A DNA stretch of 6,754 bases, from positions 1-6,754 of the forward strand of contig JAJQHF010000079.1 of the NCBI GenBank assembly GCA_021199975.1, given 5' to 3'. A program made the position numbers and the translations under genes. A model generated the notes under the pieces. The model was not told the origin of the DNA, searched no databases, and worked only from the letters and a program-made list of their open reading frames with translations. Below, in pieces: positions 1 through 5,970 of the stretch (within the stretch, counting starts at the first letter, position 1; the number at the start of each line of letters is the position of its first letter). Source of the stretch: Candidatus Gastranaerophilales bacterium (GTDB lineage: Bacteria; Cyanobacteriota; Vampirovibrionia; Gastranaerophilales; Gastranaerophilaceae).

Positions 1-4
1 TATA

Positions 5-541
5 TTAAAACATACTAAATTCACATCCGCAATAAGTTTGACGATAAAAATTTTCTTCTTTTGCAATTTGCATTGTTTTTAAGAAACCATCCTGTTTTTT
101 AAAATCAATATCCAAAAAGGTAAGTTCATATTTTTTTGCAAGTTCTTTTGCTATCTCAAAAATAACTTTAGACTGTTTATGAGGACTTACGGTTAATGTT
201 GTTGTAAAATATTGATATTCAAGTTTAAATGCCTTTAAAACAGTAAAAAGAAGCCTATATTCAAAACATCTTGCGCATCTTTTCCCTCTTTCGGGTTCAT
301 TTTCAAGACCTGCTATACAATTATACCAATCTTCTGCATTCTGCTTATCTATTATAAGTTCTACTTCTTTTTTCTTTGCATATTTAATTAATTCATTAAG
401 TCTTCTGTCAAATTCCTCAGGAGGAAAAATATTCGGATTAAAAAAATAAAGTACGGGATTATATCCCATTTCTCTCAGCTTTTCGATAGGATATGCACTG
501 CATACGGCACAGCAGGCATGAACAAGAACATTCTTATTCAT
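5..541 (-). CDS. queH: Epoxyqueuosine reductase QueH (DUF208 family)
   Basis: This enzyme carries out the last step of queuosine synthesis, reducing epoxyqueuosine to queuosine in the wobble position of GUN-anticodon tRNAs; it is the non-homologous replacement for cobalamin-dependent QueG. The 178-residue cytosolic protein is of normal family length. It shows the family's cysteine signatures: HACCAVC at residues 8-14, GKRCARCF around residues 86-93, and YCGCEFS near the C-terminus. In this family the cysteines hold an iron-sulfur/metal centre and a redox cysteine pair. I chose the ATG at 541 because the CC motif follows within ten residues, as in relatives, and because AAAAGG lies six bases upstream. 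An in-frame TTG at 571 would add ten residues with no homologous look. The start overlaps the end of the VKOR-DsbA gene by 8 bp, which suggests translational coupling. It is the last minus-strand gene visible. Confidence 0.93.
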   Translation of the reverse strand: MNKNVLVHACCAVCSAYPIEKLREMGYNPVLYFFNPNIFPPEEFDRRLNELIKYAKKKEVELIIDKQNAEDWYNCIAGLENEPERGKRCARCFEYRLLFTVLKAFKLEYQYFTTTLTVSPHKQSKVIFEIAKELAKKYELTFLDIDFKKQDGFLKTMQIAKEENFYRQTYCGCEFSMF

Positions 542-1727
542 GATTTGCCTTTTCTCTGCCTCCCTGCTCAATTACCACTTCTTTTAATTCAGGATATGAA
601 CCAACACCATTCATATATCTCATACCGATAAATAAAGTAGGAGTTCCGTTTATATTACGCTCATCAGCACTTTTGATAGAGTCTGTTATTTCTTGCTTTA
701 TTTCTTCGCTGTTTGCATCCTCTTTTAATTTTTTAATATCAAAGTCAAGCAGTCTTGCTTCTTCTATAATTTCCTTTTCGTTTTCAGGTGCTAATTCAAA
801 TAATATATCAGCCATTTGCCAGTATTTGTTCTGCTTCGCAGCAGCTAATGCATAACTTGATTTAAGACAGGAATTTTTATGTCCATCGTGAGTCATATTA
901 TGATTACAAACTTTATCTAAAGGCAAATTATGCTGAATTACTTTTACATTTTCAAATTCCGAAACAATTCTATGCAGATACAATTGAGCAAAAAAACAGC
1001 CATTGCAGTTAAAATCCATGTATTCATGAATTATGACATCGGCATCTTTTGCTCCTAATTTGTTGCCGTCAGCTAAAGAACTATAATCTTTTATATATTT
1101 TTTAAACATCTTTTGTTTTGCTTTTTGAGGGGATAATATGTTCGACTCATTAGTATAATATAAAACGGATGAAAACAATAAAACGAGCAGTATAAACCAA
1201 AACGCATATCTTTTTACTTTTATTGCTTCAATAAAATCAGCAAAACTTGTCTTGATTTCTTGTATTATAGAAACTCCCTTGTTTTTAGCGGAAATAGCTA
1301 TAATTAAATCAAGAAAATAAGTCATAAAGCAAAATATACATATTGAATTTATCTTAAATATTGATATTGTGCCTAGTACCATTGAAATAATAAAAGACAA
1401 AGAAGAAATGCAGAAAATATAGGAAGCCGAATTTTTAAAGACTCTTAAAAACCCTAAGAACTTTATTTTCTGTATTTTATCAATATAAGTCATAAACAAA
1501 ATAAATAAGTATAATATAAAACCCCACAGTGCAAGAGGTACGCCTAAAAATTGAGAATATGACGTTTTGGCAACTCCGTCGCAGTCCATTGCATCATTAA
1601 TTACACAAATACTGGGTTTAGCATTTACCGCAAAATTTGCATTATAATATACAATACATAACTCTATAGAAAGAGCCAAACCAATTAAAGCTAAAATTGT
1701 TATAATTATTCTTTTTGTTTTAGACAT
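534..1727 (-). CDS. VKOR-DsbA fusion: membrane disulfide-forming protein
   Basis: This 397-residue protein joins a vitamin K epoxide reductase-type membrane domain to a DsbA/thioredoxin-like domain. Such fusions oxidise cysteines of exported proteins and pass the electrons to quinone. Five hydrophobic segments lie at about residues 7-28, 61-81, 101-122, 126-147 and 174-191. The VKOR signatures are the loop cysteines C41 and C49 (CX7C spacing), FLGVPLALWG at 60-69, and the membrane CxxC C130-C133. After the fifth segment comes the extracytoplasmic thioredoxin-fold domain (about 225-390) with active site C241-N-G-C244, a second pair C274/C287 in the PLDKVCN...H...C context common to this family, and the cis-proline loop GTPTLFIG at 361-368. 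CNGC in place of the usual CPxC is unusual. The start ATG is 11 bp after korB, with AGGT overlapping the korB stop. The fusion architecture is clear; the physiological substrates are unknown. Confidence 0.92.
   Translation of the reverse strand: MSKTKRIIITILALIGLALSIELCIVYYNANFAVNAKPSICVINDAMDCDGVAKTSYSQFLGVPLALWGFILYLFILFMTYIDKIQKIKFLGFLRVFKNSASYIFCISSLSFIISMVLGTISIFKINSICIFCFMTYFLDLIIAISAKNKGVSIIQEIKTSFADFIEAIKVKRYAFWFILLVLLFSSVLYYTNESNILSPQKAKQKMFKKYIKDYSSLADGNKLGAKDADVIIHEYMDFNCNGCFFAQLYLHRIVSEFENVKVIQHNLPLDKVCNHNMTHDGHKNSCLKSSYALAAAKQNKYWQMADILFELAPENEKEIIEEARLLDFDIKKLKEDANSEEIKQEITDSIKSADERNINGTPTLFIGMRYMNGVGSYPELKEVVIEQGGREKANHE
548..553 (-). promoter_or_regulatory. Ribosome binding site of queH
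   Basis: On the minus strand AAAAGG lies six bases before the ATG at 541, inside the last codons of the upstream VKOR-DsbA gene. A stronger GGAGG at 559-563 is 17 bases away, too far for this ATG, and would fall inside the coding region if the TTG at 571 were used. The site therefore supports the ATG and implies that ribosomes finishing the upstream gene can restart here. Confidence 0.5.
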
Positions 1728-1736
1728 ATTATTATT

Positions 1737-1740
1737 ACCT
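1737..1740 (-). promoter_or_regulatory. Ribosome binding site of VKOR-DsbA gene overlapping korB stop
   Basis: On the minus strand the korB stop codon TAG is part of TAGGT, whose AGGT is the only Shine-Dalgarno-like stretch before the VKOR-DsbA ATG, about nine bases away. Sharing the stop codon with the ribosome site points to coupled translation within one transcript. Confidence 0.4.
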
Positions 1741-2593
1741 ATTGAAATTGTTTAATTACATCCTTTATAGAGAAATCTTCATTTAGATTTTTTTGAGCTA
1801 TAGAAATGACTTCTTTGTACCTTTCTTCGTAAGTCGGTCTTTCTGTTTTATAAAAAATACCTGTATATAAGCCTTCAGGAGCAAAAGCATATTTCATTGC
1901 ATTTACTCTGTCAGTGGTATCATGGTCTTGAGGTAAATCTCTTACAAGTTCTTTTATTTTTTCAAAAGATGAAACTTTATTGTATTGAACACAAGGAGAA
2001 ACAATGTGGATAAATGCAAAACCGTTGTGTTCAAGTCCACCTGTAATTATTTTTTCCAATTGTTTTATGTCACCTGAATAACCTCTTGCAACATAAGAAG
2101 CATTAAAAGACAATGCCATTAAGACAGGATTAATTCTGTCCGCCGTCCAGGCATAAGGGTTGCATTTTGTAGTTGTACCTATTCTTGAAGTAGGAGAACA
2201 CTGACCTTTTGTCAATGCGTAGATTTCATTATCCATCATGATATAAGTTATATTCGGATTTTTTCTTCCTGCATGAATAAAATGATTACCGCCTATACTT
2301 AAACCGTCTCCGTCACCTCCAACAGCAATAACATTAATAGAAGGATTTGCCTGTTTTAATCCGATTGCAACAGGAAGCGCCCTGCCATGGATTGTGTGAA
2401 ATCCGTATGTAGACATAAAAAACGGAAATCTGCTTGAACAGCCGATACCTGAAACTATAGCAGTATCATGAGTTTGATAATTTAATTGAGCCATCGATTT
2501 TTTTAATGCCGCCAATACTGCATGATTGCCGCATCCGGGGCACCATGAAGGTTTAACTCTACCTTTATAATCACTTATTTCCATCTGTTTCAT
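1739..2593 (-). CDS. korB: 2-oxoacid:ferredoxin oxidoreductase, beta subunit
   Basis: This is the thiamine diphosphate-binding catalytic subunit that, together with KorA, converts a 2-oxo acid (most likely 2-oxoglutarate) plus CoA to acyl-CoA and CO2, reducing ferredoxin; the reaction can run in reverse. The 284 residues match the usual beta-subunit length. Visible motifs are WCPGCG (17-22), GIGCSSR (49-55), HGRALPVAIGLK (69-80), the TPP/Mg motif GGDGDGLSIGGNH (92-104) and YALTKGQ (125-131). C18, C21, C52 and C201 have the spacing of the four ligands of the single [4Fe-4S] cluster in this family. No ferredoxin domain is attached. The ATG at 2593 has an excellent AGAGGT five bases upstream. 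The gene lies 11 bp after korA and 11 bp before the VKOR-DsbA gene. The family is certain; the exact substrate is not, since pyruvate-, 2-oxoglutarate- and branched-chain enzymes look alike at this level. Confidence 0.94.
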   Translation of the reverse strand: MKQMEISDYKGRVKPSWCPGCGNHAVLAALKKSMAQLNYQTHDTAIVSGIGCSSRFPFFMSTYGFHTIHGRALPVAIGLKQANPSINVIAVGGDGDGLSIGGNHFIHAGRKNPNITYIMMDNEIYALTKGQCSPTSRIGTTTKCNPYAWTADRINPVLMALSFNASYVARGYSGDIKQLEKIITGGLEHNGFAFIHIVSPCVQYNKVSSFEKIKELVRDLPQDHDTTDRVNAMKYAFAPEGLYTGIFYKTERPTYEERYKEVISIAQKNLNEDFSIKDVIKQFQ

Positions 2594-2597
2594 AATT

Positions 2598-2603
2598 ACC
2601 TCT
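2598..2603 (-). promoter_or_regulatory. Ribosome binding site of korB
   Basis: AGAGGT on the minus strand, four bases before the korB ATG counting from its last base, sits in the 11-bp gap after the korA stop codon. It decides for the ATG at 2593 over the in-frame ATG three codons later. Confidence 0.6.
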
Positions 2604-2604
2604 T

Positions 2605-4395
2605 TTAAAAATGAGTATGCTTATTTGTAGCAAGTGCAATTTTCTCTTCCTGCATTTGCGAAACTTTTACTATTTCATCATATATTTCTTCCGGAGTAAA
2701 AGGCGTTCCGTCATATTTTAAGAATTCCAAAACCTCTGTTCCTCTGTTTACATGAGTACATCTTTCAACAATAGTTGACTTAAATTGTGCATTGTAATTT
2801 GCTTCTATAACAATTACAACCTCTTTATTTTTAACAAATCCCTTTATCCAATCTGTCGGGAGCGGATACAAGGTTCTTGGGTAAAGTGCCTGAACTTTAA
2901 TACCGTTTTCTTTTGCCTTATCTATTGCTTCAAAGACGGGACCTGATGTTGAACCCCAGCTGATAATACCGATAGAGGCATCTTCATCACCGTAGGTTTT
3001 TGCTTTAGAGAATTGACCTGCCGCCGTTTCAAGTTTTCTGAACCTTTTTTCAGTCATTTGTCTGTGAACGTCAGGTTCAGGAGTCGGTGCATTAGCTTCA
3101 GTATGTTCAAGCCCTGTTATTACGTGTTCTCCGTATAAATCCCCGGGGGCGCTTATCGGTGATATTCCGCTTGGGGTATCGGCATATCTGTTATACTCAT
3201 CACCTTCTTTCAACTGCGGTTTTTCTCTGTTAACAATTTTTAAATTTTCTATATCTATTAAGTCAACACATTCTCTTCTTGGTCCGAGTGAAGCATCTGA
3301 CAATATAATTACGGGAACCTGATATTTTTCCGCAAAATTAAAAGCATTTATTGTTTGATAAAAACAATCCGCAACATTCATAGGCGCAAGGACAATTTTA
3401 GGACAATCTCCATGAGTTCCGTACATAGCCGCAAAAAGGTCGCTTTGCTCGGTTTTGGTAGGAACTCCGGTACTTGGACCGCATCTTTGAACATCTGCAA
3501 TAACAACAGGCAGTTCAGCCATAGAGGCTAAACCTAAGGCTTCCTGCATTAATGAAAACCCTGGGCCTGATGTTGCGGTCATAGACTTTACACCTGCATA
3601 AGAAGCACCTAATGCATAATTTATAGCCGCAATCTCATCTTCGCACTGAATCATTTTACCGCCGAATTTAGGAAGTTCTTTTGCAAGCCATTCCATTATC
3701 TCTGTTGCGGGAGTTATCGGATATCCTGAGAAAAATCTGCATCCTGCGGCTATTGCGGCAAGTCCTATTGCTTCATTTCCTGACATTATTAATTTCGCAC
3801 CCGTTGAAGCCATTTGAGCTTTATCATAACTATCTTTTCTTTCAAGCTTTTCTTTAGCATACTTTATTCCTGCATTCAATGCTTGTTTATTTGAGTCAAT
3901 TACCGCTTGAGGTTTTAATTTATATCTTAATTCAATATCTTTTAAAATCTGTTCTTCAAGGTGTAAATTTTTTAATATTTCAACAATTATACCAAGCGCC
4001 GTCATATTTCTTGAACGCTCGCTGCCAAGTTCTTTCGCTATTGTTGAAAGCGGCACCGCATAGGTTATAATGTCATCTCTTGTTTCTTTTAATTGCGGAA
4101 CTATATCTTTATCGTATATTAAAATTCCGTTTGAAGTCATATTTTTGATACCTTCATAAATAGTATCTTCATCCAAACAAATTAATATATCCGTTTCTCC
4201 AGTTGCGGTTAATGCTTTATGTTCACTTATTCTCAGCGTATAATAACATTTCCCGTCACCTCTTATTTCTGATGGGAAAGCCCTGTAAGTTGTTACATAA
4301 TAGCCTTTACGTGCAGTTGCGTACGACAAAATATCGCCGGAACTTATTATTCCCTGTCCTGATGTTCCCGATATTTTTATTCTTAAATCTTTCAT
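2605..4395 (-). CDS. korA: 2-oxoacid:ferredoxin oxidoreductase, fused gamma-alpha subunit
   Basis: This is the large subunit of a two-subunit oxidoreductase in which the gamma domain is fused ahead of the alpha domain, as in Sulfolobus-type OFORs and many bacterial KorA proteins. The gamma domain occupies about residues 1-185, with the glycine-rich ISGTSGQGIISSGD near residues 8-21. The alpha domain begins near residue 198: MSGNEAIGLAAIAAG (204-218), SGYPITPATE (223-232, the YPITP substrate-loop motif), ATSGPGFSLM (274-283) and QRCGPSTGVPTKTEQSDL (303-320). A C-terminal domain (about 472-580) follows, with GIISWGSTSGPV at 476-487. The 596 residues are typical. YPITP fits 2-oxoglutarate or broad 2-oxoacid use, but specificity cannot be fixed from motifs. 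GGGAGG lies 11 bases before the ATG, a slightly long spacing. The gene pairs with korB 11 bp downstream; no delta/ferredoxin subunit is present in the window. Confidence 0.94.
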   Translation of the reverse strand: MKDLRIKISGTSGQGIISSGDILSYATARKGYYVTTYRAFPSEIRGDGKCYYTLRISEHKALTATGETDILICLDEDTIYEGIKNMTSNGILIYDKDIVPQLKETRDDIITYAVPLSTIAKELGSERSRNMTALGIIVEILKNLHLEEQILKDIELRYKLKPQAVIDSNKQALNAGIKYAKEKLERKDSYDKAQMASTGAKLIMSGNEAIGLAAIAAGCRFFSGYPITPATEIMEWLAKELPKFGGKMIQCEDEIAAINYALGASYAGVKSMTATSGPGFSLMQEALGLASMAELPVVIADVQRCGPSTGVPTKTEQSDLFAAMYGTHGDCPKIVLAPMNVADCFYQTINAFNFAEKYQVPVIILSDASLGPRRECVDLIDIENLKIVNREKPQLKEGDEYNRYADTPSGISPISAPGDLYGEHVITGLEHTEANAPTPEPDVHRQMTEKRFRKLETAAGQFSKAKTYGDEDASIGIISWGSTSGPVFEAIDKAKENGIKVQALYPRTLYPLPTDWIKGFVKNKEVVIVIEANYNAQFKSTIVERCTHVNRGTEVLEFLKYDGTPFTPEEIYDEIVKVSQMQEEKIALATNKHTHF

Positions 4396-4406
4396 GGAAT
4401 AAATAT

Positions 4407-4412
4407 CCTCCC
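4407..4412 (-). promoter_or_regulatory. Ribosome binding site of korA
   Basis: GGGAGG on the minus strand is the strongest Shine-Dalgarno match in the window, but it is 11 bases from the ATG at 4395, near the upper limit of useful spacing. No ATG, GTG or TTG lies in frame between the two, so the ATG start stands. Confidence 0.55.
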
Positions 4413-4419
4413 GAATATT

Positions 4420-4449
4420 ATTGTATTACTAAAATCTTAAATTAATCAA
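4420..4449 (-). promoter_or_regulatory. Candidate promoter before korA
   Basis: In the 81-bp gap between the aminotransferase and korA, the minus strand reads TTGATT (4444-4449), an 18-base spacer and TACAAT (4420-4425). The -10 matches sigma-70 consensus in 5 of 6 positions and the -35 in 4 of 6. Initiation would fall near 4413, leaving a leader of only about 18 bases that starts next to the GGGAGG. In AT-rich DNA such matches arise by chance, so this is tentative. If real, it gives the kor-VKOR-queH genes a transcript of their own. Confidence 0.4.
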
Positions 4450-4476
4450 TATTTTACAAATCAACAGAAAGTCTTA

Positions 4477-5658
4477 TCATATTTCATTAAGAGCTTCCGC
4501 TAAAGATTTTATACCTGTCACAATTGTATTTTCATCCGCATTAGTGTAATTCAGCCTTAAAGTGTTTATGTTTTCCTGTTTTACATAGAAAGGATGCCCC
4601 GGAACAAACGCAACCTTTCTTTTAATGGCTTTGTCAAATAATTCCATTACATCCGTTCCCTCTTTTAAAGTTACCCATGTAAACATACCGCCTTTCGGAC
4701 GGGTAAATTTAACATCCTTTGGAAAATATTTTTCCATTGCACTAACCATTGCAGTTGCCTGTGTTTTGTATAATTTTATAATTTTTTCTATATGTTTATC
4801 TAAATCATTATTTAATAAATAATCTGCAATCATGTATTGTCCGAATATATTTGAATGTAAATCCGACGCTTGTTTTGCGGTTTCGAGCATTTTTATTATT
4901 TCTTTATCAGCAATAATATAGCCAAGCCTCATTCCCGGAGTTACTATTTTTGAAAAAGAACCGAGATATACATTTTTTGCGGATTGATTTAATCCGATAT
5001 AAGGAATTCTTTCTCCTTTCTCAAATCTTAACTCTCCGTACGGATCATCCTGAATTAAAATCATATCTTCATCTTTAATACATTCAAAAACCTTTTCTCT
5101 GTTCTCTTTTGTATAAGTTAAGCCCGTAGGATTTTGGAAATTCGGAATCAGGTATGCGGCTTTCGGTTTATATGTTTTTAATGTTTTCTTTAGTTCTTTT
5201 ATGTCAAGACCGTCATCATTTAATTTTGTTTGAACAAAATTTGCCTTATACATGCTAAACACTTGTAAAAGCCCTAAATAAGAAGGCAATTCAACCATAA
5301 CATTGTCATTTTCGTTAATAAAAACCTTGCCTAATAAATCAAGCGCCTGTTGTGAACCTGTTGTGATTATTACATTGTCAATTGTTATATCCATCCCCCA
5401 AATTTTTTTATACCTGTCAACAATATATTGACGCAAACTGTCTAAGCCCAATGTTGTTGAATATTGGTATATTTTAGCGCCAAAGGTATCTGCAATTCTG
5501 TTCATTGATACCTTTAATTCCTCTTGCGGAAAAGATATAGGATTAGGAAGTCCGCCTGCAAATGAAATTATTTCAGGCTTTTGCGTAACCTTTAAAATTT
5601 CTCTTACAAATGATGACGGCGTACTCTTTATCCTTTCGGAATAATATTTATCAAACAT
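4477..5658 (-). CDS. PLP-dependent class I/II aminotransferase, LysN/Aro8-like
   Basis: This is a fold-type I pyridoxal-phosphate aminotransferase of 393 residues that moves an amino group between an amino acid and a 2-oxo acid, usually 2-oxoglutarate. The N-terminal FAGGLPNPISFP (33-44) is the hallmark of the 2-aminoadipate/aromatic (LysN, Aro8, MocR-catalytic-domain) group, but there is no helix-turn-helix domain, so it is an enzyme and not a MocR regulator. Expected PLP contacts are visible: TTGSQQALDL (99-108), NFQNPTG with N176, DDPYGEL with D204 and Y207, the Schiff-base lysine K237 in GSFSK, R244 in PGMRLGY, and R368 in TLRLNY, which would hold the substrate carboxylate. The start ATG has AAGGAAG six bases upstream. 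Substrate could be aromatic, branched-chain, 2-aminoadipate or broad. Its position before korA-korB hints that it feeds them a 2-oxo acid. Confidence 0.9.
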   Translation of the reverse strand: MFDKYYSERIKSTPSSFVREILKVTQKPEIISFAGGLPNPISFPQEELKVSMNRIADTFGAKIYQYSTTLGLDSLRQYIVDRYKKIWGMDITIDNVIITTGSQQALDLLGKVFINENDNVMVELPSYLGLLQVFSMYKANFVQTKLNDDGLDIKELKKTLKTYKPKAAYLIPNFQNPTGLTYTKENREKVFECIKDEDMILIQDDPYGELRFEKGERIPYIGLNQSAKNVYLGSFSKIVTPGMRLGYIIADKEIIKMLETAKQASDLHSNIFGQYMIADYLLNNDLDKHIEKIIKLYKTQATAMVSAMEKYFPKDVKFTRPKGGMFTWVTLKEGTDVMELFDKAIKRKVAFVPGHPFYVKQENINTLRLNYTNADENTIVTGIKSLAEALNEI

Positions 5659-5664
5659 AAAAAA

Positions 5665-5671
5665 CTTCCTT
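5665..5671 (-). promoter_or_regulatory. Ribosome binding site of the aminotransferase gene
   Basis: AAGGAAG on the minus strand, six T bases before the ATG at 5658, is a well-spaced Shine-Dalgarno sequence and confirms the chosen start. Confidence 0.6.
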
Positions 5672-5701
5672 GCTTTTCCTAATTATCACATCTTTCATAA
5701 T

Positions 5702-5731
5702 ATTATAACAAAAATGAATTTTATTATTTAA
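5702..5731 (-). promoter_or_regulatory. Promoter of the aminotransferase gene (extended -10)
   Basis: On the minus strand a perfect TATAAT (5702-5707) is preceded by TG at 5709-5710, forming an extended -10 element TGTTATAAT. The best -35 is a poor TTAAAT (5726-5731) at 18 bases, which fits extended -10 promoters that need little -35 contact. Transcription would begin near 5695, giving a leader of about 37 bases that includes the AAGGAAG ribosome site. Because no terminator is visible after the aminotransferase, this promoter may also drive the genes down to queH. Confidence 0.6.
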
Positions 5732-5850
5732 TTAAATTGTTAATTTATTACAATTATAGCAAATAATTTTGTTGTTCCGCAAAGCAATTAATTATCAGCC
5801 ATATTAAACTGTCTGAACAAATTTTAACGATAAGCCTAAGGTGTGAGTTA

Positions 5851-5910
5851 ATATTTGAGAGTGGCAGCTTTAAAAGGTGGGCATTTTGACGGCGGCAGAA
5901 TGCGGCAGTT
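5851..5910. other. GC-richer island with GCGGCAG repeats, nature unknown
   Basis: Three copies of a GYGGCAG heptamer lie here: GTGGCAG at 5861-5867, GCGGCAG at 5892-5898 and GCGGCAG at 5902-5908. The last two are ten bases apart, about one turn of the helix. A weak hairpin could form between GCATT (5881-5885) and AATGC (5899-5903). It could be a regulator-binding region, part of a small RNA, a copy of a dispersed intergenic repeat, or a gene remnant. Nothing in the sequence decides among these. Confidence 0.35.
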
Positions 5911-5914
5911 GAAT
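5886..5914 (+). promoter_or_regulatory. Weak candidate promoter for nth
   Basis: TTGACG (5886-5891, 5 of 6 to the -35 consensus) is followed by a 17-base spacer and TTGAAT (5909-5914, 4 of 6 to the -10). The -10 lacks the important second-position A, so unaided activity would be low. The spacer consists exactly of the two GCGGCAG repeats joined by AAT. A start near 5921 would leave a leader of about 50 bases. Confidence 0.25.
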
Positions 5915-5970
5915 AGATTTTCTGAGTGACAATCAATAAATAATCTGCATGTTCTTGTTATTATATATTT

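Larger units (their letters stand above)
5659..5970. other. Divergent intergenic region between aminotransferase and nth
   Basis: This is 312 bp without a convincing gene. The left third is very AT-rich and holds the aminotransferase ribosome site and promoter, plus an imperfect 19-bp palindrome at 5736-5754 (ATTGT...ACAAT arms). The middle, 5755-5850, shows nothing I recognise. About 5851-5910 is markedly richer in G+C (29 of 60) than its surroundings, with GCGGCAG at 5892-5898 and 5902-5908 and a related GTGGCAG at 5861-5867. From 5915 to the nth ATG the sequence is AT-rich again. Short open frames exist on the minus strand here, but they have no ribosome sites and no protein-like composition. 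Confidence 0.7.

Noticed and set aside
542..571. Longer queH starting at TTG 571
   Set aside because: The extra ten residues are not family-like, TTG is a weak start, and the ATG at 541 has AAAAGG at proper spacing and sits close to the CC motif.
673..855. Plus-strand open frame inside the VKOR-DsbA gene
   Set aside because: It is antisense to a well-supported gene, has no ribosome site, and its low-complexity Ser/Ile content is what the complement of Lys/Glu-rich coding DNA gives.
3879..4445. Plus-strand frames opposite korA
   Set aside because: They are antisense shadows of korA with no start signals or recognisable domains.
4396..4476. Rho-independent terminator after the aminotransferase
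   Set aside because: I searched the gap on the minus strand and found no GC-rich hairpin followed by a T run; only AT-rich sequence is present.
4625..4822. Plus-strand frame opposite the aminotransferase gene
   Set aside because: It is an antisense shadow without a ribosome site.
4477..5658. MocR/GntR-type regulator
   Set aside because: The FAGGLP motif is shared with MocR proteins, but the protein starts directly with the aminotransferase domain and lacks the winged helix-turn-helix.
5820..5930. A known structured RNA (SRP RNA, 6S, tmRNA, riboswitch or T-box)
   Set aside because: None of the conserved cores of these RNAs is present, and only a weak five-pair hairpin can be drawn.
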